A stretch of 26,716 nt of DNA from a virus: IMG/VR virus record IMGVR_UViG_3300033998_000372, positions 1 through 26,716 of that record. One strand, written 5' to 3'. Below are positions 23,477 through 26,716 of the stretch, piece after piece; within the stretch, counting starts at the first letter, position 1; each line of letters starts with the position of its first letter. The notes under the pieces are model-generated. The model was not told where the DNA came from and did not search any database. It saw only the letters and a program-made list of their open reading frames with translations. A program made the position numbers and the translations under genes.

Positions 23477-24458
23477 TTATAGATATCGTAAAAAAATTAC
23501 AATTACAGGTTCACAAGGAGCAGGAACAGGTTATCAAGTGTTGCTTAATGTTGGTGAAAGTAGCGGTTCTGTTGGTGCGGACTTTCATCTTGAAAACCAC
23601 TCTTTTGATTTTCCTAATGATATCCGCTTTACATCAAGCGATGGAATTACTGAATATAGTTATTGGATAGAAGAGGTAACGGGCACAGCACCCAATAGGA
23701 CTGCGAAGATTTGGGTCAAAGTTGATGAAAGTTTGGATACTGACGCAACTGTTTGTGTATATTACTATAAGGAAAATGCTACTGGCGCAAGTAATGGTGA
23801 TGATACTTTTTTACTTTTTGATGATTTTGAGGGTACAATTTTAGATACTGAAAAATGGAATATTGTGGTGAATGAAGGCACTCTCGAGGTAACTAATGGG
23901 TATTTGCGAATGTATAGACCAGAAAAAAAGAAGATTGAAATAGCGTCTAATATTTTGTTGAATGGTAGTATAGCTTTGGAATTTAAACATAAAATATTGC
24001 AAAGCAACTACTATTTCGGAAGTTTTTATTATGGTGATTCTACATATTCAAGTATAGGTTATGCGCTATATTCCGGTTATGAGTCTGCTCTATTTACAGG
24101 CAATTCAAAGTACCCGCCACGTTGTGGTGGTTCTACATCTACTGATGGTGATGTAATAACAAATCCTGCATATAATACATGGTTTAGAGAAAGCTTTAGA
24201 ATTCCAGGCGGCTACCTAAGCCGTGTAATAAATAATAACTTGTCAGAAGTTAGCAGTCGTTACACAGGAGTAAACACAGGTTTTGTTGGAATTTATGCAG
24301 CCGCAGCATACAACGTTTCAATGGAAAGTCATACTGACTGGATTGCTGTAAGAAAATATATTGAACCCGAACCAACATTCTTTGGTGCAAGTTCCGAAGA
24401 ATTGCATTCACTCTCTACGAAAGCATATCTTGCTTGCAAAAGCGAATGCAACCTTTGA
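23460..24458 (+). CDS. DUF2341 and LamG-like domain tail protein
   Basis: 332 residues from ATG 23460, 7 nt after AGGAGG (23447-23452). Residues 2-106 match DUF2341: YRKKITITGSQGAGTGYQVL, FPNDIRFTSSDGITEYSYWI, AKIWVKVDESLDTDATVCVY. Residues 118-310 are a concanavalin/LamG-like region (LLFDDFEGTILDTEKWNIVV, EGTLEVTNGYLRMYR). The ending DWIAVRKYIEPEPTFFGA is the typical end of secreted DUF2341 proteins. In bacteria and archaea this pair is found in cell-surface adhesins, so here it is a plausible receptor- or glycan-binding tail protein. It is the last gene of the block before the lysis cassette. Confidence 0.78.
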   Translation: MAWLSDYRYRKKITITGSQGAGTGYQVLLNVGESSGSVGADFHLENHSFDFPNDIRFTSSDGITEYSYWIEEVTGTAPNRTAKIWVKVDESLDTDATVCVYYYKENATGASNGDDTFLLFDDFEGTILDTEKWNIVVNEGTLEVTNGYLRMYRPEKKKIEIASNILLNGSIALEFKHKILQSNYYFGSFYYGDSTYSSIGYALYSGYESALFTGNSKYPPRCGGSTSTDGDVITNPAYNTWFRESFRIPGGYLSRVINNNLSEVSSRYTGVNTGFVGIYAAAAYNVSMESHTDWIAVRKYIEPEPTFFGASSEELHSLSTKAYLACKSECNL

Positions 24459-24499
24459 TTTAGTCACTACTTTCATGTTTTAAGTTTTTCCACCACATT

Positions 24500-24508
24500 T
24501 GGTATAAT
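24500..24508 (+). promoter_or_regulatory. extended -10 promoter before the lysis cassette
   Basis: TGGTATAAT (24500-24508) is an extended -10 element in the 66-nt gap that follows the fibre block. No clear -35 box lies 17 bp upstream. Transcription would begin near 24515, only about 10 nt before the ATG at 24525. No terminator hairpin is visible between 24458 and this site. Confidence 0.55.
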
Positions 24509-24524
24509 AATAATGGTGATGCCT

Positions 24525-24887
24525 ATGAAATTTACCTTTGATGTTATTCCATTGCTTAAGTTGAAAGAACTACAAAAACCATTAAAAAAAAGAGATGGTG
24601 AATGGTATTCAAACATCTATCACCCGATGTATTTCTATCCATTCAAGCGCTTGCTTGAACATTATAGAAGATTCATAAGCGACCTGCTTTCTTACAATTT
24701 AGACGAATATGATGACACAAAGCATTCAATAAACTATAAAGCTATTTATTTTTCACCAGAAGCATTTGATTTAATACGCGAAAGTATACATCCAGAGTTT
24801 CAAGATACTTACCTACCATCGTTTAGGTTCGATTTAGCATTTAACGAGTGTTATGTTGACGTGGACCATGTTTTGAAAGGAGGTTGA
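24525..24887 (+). CDS. lysis-cassette protein of unknown function
   Basis: 120 residues from ATG 24525, which has GGTGAT (24515-24520) 4 nt before it; an ATG at 24513 has no ribosome site but could serve a leaderless message. The protein begins MKFTFDVIPLLKLKELQKPL and is rich in aromatic and charged residues (HPMYFYPFKRLLEHYRRFIS), with no signal peptide or membrane span. It precedes the holin/endolysin gene and could be a regulator or a further tail protein. Its end TTGA overlaps the ribosome site of the next gene. Confidence 0.6.
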   Translation: MKFTFDVIPLLKLKELQKPLKKRDGEWYSNIYHPMYFYPFKRLLEHYRRFISDLLSYNLDEYDDTKHSINYKAIYFSPEAFDLIRESIHPEFQDTYLPSFRFDLAFNECYVDVDHVLKGG

Positions 24888-24892
24888 AAAAG

Positions 24893-25133
24893 GTGACAAA
24901 TGACGAAAGATTAGCACGGCTTGAAGAGCGAGTAAACAATCTATGTGATGATTTAAAAGAATTAAAAGATGGGCAAAATAGGATACTTGGCATGTTGCAA
25001 AATGGTTATTTTGAGCAAAAAGTAAAGAATGTTATCAAACAGCAAATAGGCGGCTGGATACTTGGAATTTTTTTTTTCTGGCTCGTTTATTGCTTTCCTT
25101 ATAATGTATTTGCTAAGGAAGGTGTTGGGATGA
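24893..25133 (+). CDS. holin-like protein if one T of the T10 run is dropped (alternative)
   Basis: Reading with nine T rather than ten gives a 79-residue protein: the same coiled coil, then a membrane span GWILGIFFSGSFIAFLIMYL and the basic end LRKVLG, with TGA at 25131-25133. This is a classic XhlA-like holin layout, and the TGA would overlap ATG 25130 of the transglycosylase (ATGA), the coupling used elsewhere in this window. It could arise by RNA polymerase slippage or +1 ribosomal shift on the run, or show that the true sequence has T9. Confidence 0.45.
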
Positions 25134-25570
25134 AACTAAAAGACTATGCAAATATAGTTCAGAAGTATTGTGGTGGTATAAAACCTGAGCTTGTAATGGG
25201 AATAATTGAAAAAGAAAGTGGCTTTAATGTCTACGCTATTGGTAAAGCAGATGATAAAGGTTTGATGCAATTAACTCCAATTGCGCTTGAACACTTGAGA
25301 CAGCTCGGTTATGAAATAGGTGATGTAATGGACGCAGAGGAAAACATACGCTTAGGTTGCGCATACTTGCAATATATTTATGATACTTTAAAAAACAAAG
25401 GCATTGAAACCAATATTGATTTTTGGGCTTTATGTGCTTACAATGGTGGTATTACTTATGTGCTTGATTGCATAAGCAAAGGCATAAAACCTGATAATTG
25501 GCATTACGCAATTGATGTTATCGCTTATTCAAAAAGATATAAAGGACTTTTCGGAGAGGTGAAAGAATGA
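24893..25570 (+). CDS. holin-like membrane domain fused to lytic transglycosylase
   Basis: 225 residues from GTG 24893, chosen since AAAGGAGGT (24876-24884) is 8-9 nt upstream; TTG 24884 is inside that site. Residues 1-50 are a coiled coil (DERLARLEERVNNLCDDLKE) and 54-70 a membrane span (WILGIFFFWLVYCFPY), as in XhlA-type holin-like proteins. Residues about 81-222 are a soluble lytic transglycosylase: EKESGFN (catalytic E108), GLMQLTP (123-129), CAYNGG (181-186). The enzyme cleaves cell-wall glycan at lysis. After the span VFA-KEG (residues 72-77) could be a signal peptidase site. The join lies on a T10 run (25068-25077), so the fusion depends on exact run length; see the findings. Confidence 0.75.
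   Translation: MTNDERLARLEERVNNLCDDLKELKDGQNRILGMLQNGYFEQKVKNVIKQQIGGWILGIFFFWLVYCFPYNVFAKEGVGMKLKDYANIVQKYCGGIKPELVMGIIEKESGFNVYAIGKADDKGLMQLTPIALEHLRQLGYEIGDVMDAEENIRLGCAYLQYIYDTLKNKGIETNIDFWALCAYNGGITYVLDCISKGIKPDNWHYAIDVIAYSKRYKGLFGEVKE
25068..25077 (+). other. T10 homopolymer at the holin-endolysin junction
   Basis: Ten T in a row inside the membrane-span codons. All three readings through it stay hydrophobic: frame 0 continues into the transglycosylase, minus one T ends at 25133, and plus one T ends at TAA 25102-25104 (FFFLARLLLSL). Confidence 0.85.
25130..25570 (+). CDS. lytic transglycosylase endolysin from an internal start (alternative)
   Basis: ATG 25130 begins MKLKDYANIVQKYCGG, exactly at the start of the transglycosylase domain, with AAGGAAGGTG (25115-25124) upstream. 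The 146-residue product lacks any signal or membrane segment, as a canonical endolysin that needs a holin would. It is in the same frame as the fused gene, so both forms could be made from one message, or only this one if the upstream gene ends at 25133. Confidence 0.6.
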   Translation: MKLKDYANIVQKYCGGIKPELVMGIIEKESGFNVYAIGKADDKGLMQLTPIALEHLRQLGYEIGDVMDAEENIRLGCAYLQYIYDTLKNKGIETNIDFWALCAYNGGITYVLDCISKGIKPDNWHYAIDVIAYSKRYKGLFGEVKE

Positions 25571-25770
25571 AAATAGGTGTTAATGACAAAAAGATTGCTC
25601 TGTTTTTTGAGAATGTTCAAGAAGCTATTGAAGAGCTTGCTAAACTTTCTAAAAGTACAGAGCACTATTTAAAAGTGGACAATAAGGTATTAAAACTGTC
25701 GAATATAAATGATTTTATTGCAAATGTTATAATAGAATGTGAATATGAAATTGTGAAGGAGGCTGAATAA
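25567..25770 (+). CDS. small protein of unknown function after the endolysin
   Basis: 67 residues; GGAGAGGTGAAAGA precedes ATG, and the start overlaps the endolysin stop (ATGA). The protein has a central helix (FFENVQEAIEELAKLSKSTE) and an acidic end; no membrane span or signal. The tight coupling makes it a real gene of the lysis cassette; the role is not known. Confidence 0.6.
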   Translation: MKIGVNDKKIALFFENVQEAIEELAKLSKSTEHYLKVDNKVLKLSNINDFIANVIIECEYEIVKEAE

Positions 25771-25772
25771 AA

Positions 25773-26414
25773 ATGGCATTGAAATTTTATGCAGATAGTG
25801 GATTTACACAGAGAATAATGGAAATTCTTGGGACTTTAAGTGATAGCGGTTCACAGTTTACTGTTTCAGAAGAACCTGCTGAAGTAAGGATATTCGAAGC
25901 AGGAAAACCATACGGACAACTTCTAACGAAGAACACATCTACTCCAACAAGTCCTGCTGCAGGAGAATGGGGATATTCTGGTGGTACAGTCTATCTTGGT
26001 TCTGCACTTACATCAGGGCAAACTGCTGTTGCGTTCAGCACAGGACAGAGAATATTTGAAGGCGTAAACACACTTTCAGGTAAATCAAAGTTTCTCTCAA
26101 GTTCTGCCGATGCAAACGACAGAACCAAAAAACAGCAGATATGGATTAAAAATGATGCAGCTGATAAACAATATACAAGCGTATCCGTTGCTTCTGTGAA
26201 TGATTTACTTGCGTCTGAAGGTGCCGATCCATCATGGATTACGCTTTCTGCTGATAACACTACATACAATTCTGCGCCATTGTCACTCAGCGATATTACG
26301 GCAAGTGGTTCTGTATCATTTTGGATTCAATGCGTTGTGCCGCAAAACACGCCTGTTGAAAATCTACGCGATGTTTATGTTACTGTTGAAGCGCTCGAAG
26401 AATCTACTAATTAA
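25773..26414 (+). CDS. tail-tip protein with EVR module (D)
   Basis: 213 residues; GAAGGAGGCTGAATAAAA precedes ATG. Residues 4-99 are the EVR module: EEPAEVRIFEAGKPYGQLLT, EWGYSGGTVYLGSALTSGQT, AVAFSTGQRIFEG. Residues 100-213 are an Ig-like domain (QQIWIKNDAADKQYTSVSVA, WITLSADNTTYNSAPLSLSD, SVSFWIQCVVPQNTPVENLR) ending DVYVTVEALEESTN. It is like the gene at 22611 in both parts. Its place after the lysis genes shows that the tail-tip block continues or has been interrupted by the lysis cassette. Confidence 0.65.
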   Translation: MALKFYADSGFTQRIMEILGTLSDSGSQFTVSEEPAEVRIFEAGKPYGQLLTKNTSTPTSPAAGEWGYSGGTVYLGSALTSGQTAVAFSTGQRIFEGVNTLSGKSKFLSSSADANDRTKKQQIWIKNDAADKQYTSVSVASVNDLLASEGADPSWITLSADNTTYNSAPLSLSDITASGSVSFWIQCVVPQNTPVENLRDVYVTVEALEESTN

Positions 26415-26425
26415 GGGGTGAGAAT

Positions 26426-26716
26426 ATGACAGTTAGCGAAATGCTTGACCAGCTTAAACAGAAATTTGTATATGTTGCGCCATTAAGCCTGCCTTCTGAG
26501 ACAAAAGAAGGCTTAACAGGACCGTTCTTATTCAACGTTATAAAGCAAATTGATGATGCATCAGTATCAAACATGACGCTAAAAATATACGTTAAAGATT
26601 TAAACATGCCAACAGAGGAGGTGCTTTTCGATGGATATAATCCATTCAAGGAAACTACAGCACCGCAGACTACTTTCACGCAAGAAGTCCAAGAATATAT
26701 CAAAACGCTCACGCAA
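26426..26716 (+). CDS. partial gene of unknown function at the right edge
   Basis: 97 codons open to the window end. AAGGGGTGAGAAT precedes ATG 26426. The sequence starts MTVSEMLDQLKQKFVYVAPL and includes MTLKIYVKDLNMPTEEVLFD, then a stretch rich in T and Q (TTAPQTTFTQEVQEYIKTLT). By position it belongs to the same operon as the EVR gene before it. Too little is visible to name it. Confidence 0.6.
   Translation, partial: MTVSEMLDQLKQKFVYVAPLSLPSETKEGLTGPFLFNVIKQIDDASVSNMTLKIYVKDLNMPTEEVLFDGYNPFKETTAPQTTFTQEVQEYIKTLTQ

Noticed and set aside
24431-24500. Terminator between fibre block and lysis cassette
   Set aside because: No stable hairpin with a T run was found there.
1-26716. tRNA or rRNA genes
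   Set aside because: No cloverleaf or conserved rRNA segment was noticed; all DNA right of 1090 is accounted for by closely packed genes.

Overview
The window is the late (structural and lysis) half of a tailed bacteriophage or prophage. DNA is AT-rich, ribosome sites are strong (GGAGGTGA type), TTG and GTG starts are used freely, and the lysis genes look like a Gram-positive set (coiled-coil membrane protein plus a transglycosylase). This suggests a low-GC bacterium such as a Bacillota or Thermotogota member, but nothing here fixes the host. No sheath, baseplate wedge or tube-lysozyme gene is seen, so a siphovirus is the best guess.

Layout. 1-144 (minus strand) is the start of a DarT-like ADP-ribosyltransferase gene with its own near-consensus promoter. 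145-1089 is about 0.95 kb without a gene, dense in structure: a 19-bp imperfect tandem array (about 271-510), a duplicated poly-T block (548-635), palindromes and 11-bp repeats (660-701), then directional GTGCA boxes and two identical TGATATAAT elements before the small terminase gene. 1090-8128 is the packaging and head module (terminase small and large, DUF935 portal, Mu-I-like protease with a nested scaffold, decoration protein, lambda-E-like capsid protein, connector, Mu-gpG-like protein, tail terminator). 8142-13498 is the tail module (tube protein, tail chaperone with a -1 frameshift extension, tape measure, hub). 13509-24458 is an unusually long run of beta-rich tail-tip or fibre genes. 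24525-25770 is a lysis cassette behind an extended -10 promoter. 25773 to the end returns to tail-tip-type genes.

Most unusual points. (1) A textbook -1 frameshift signal (C CCT TTT, stop, 5-nt spacer, strong hairpin) joins a 72-residue ORF to a 655-codon ORF at 14416-14456, predicting a 727-residue fusion. (2) A T10 run fuses a holin-like protein to a transglycosylase; one T fewer would give two separate genes overlapping as ATGA. (3) A family of 'EVR' modules recurs in four tail-tip proteins and may share a fold with the domain inserted in the capsid decoration protein. (4) The 19-bp array and GTGCA boxes may be a packaging, replication or late-activation site. All gene functions are from reading the protein sequences and gene order; no database search was run.
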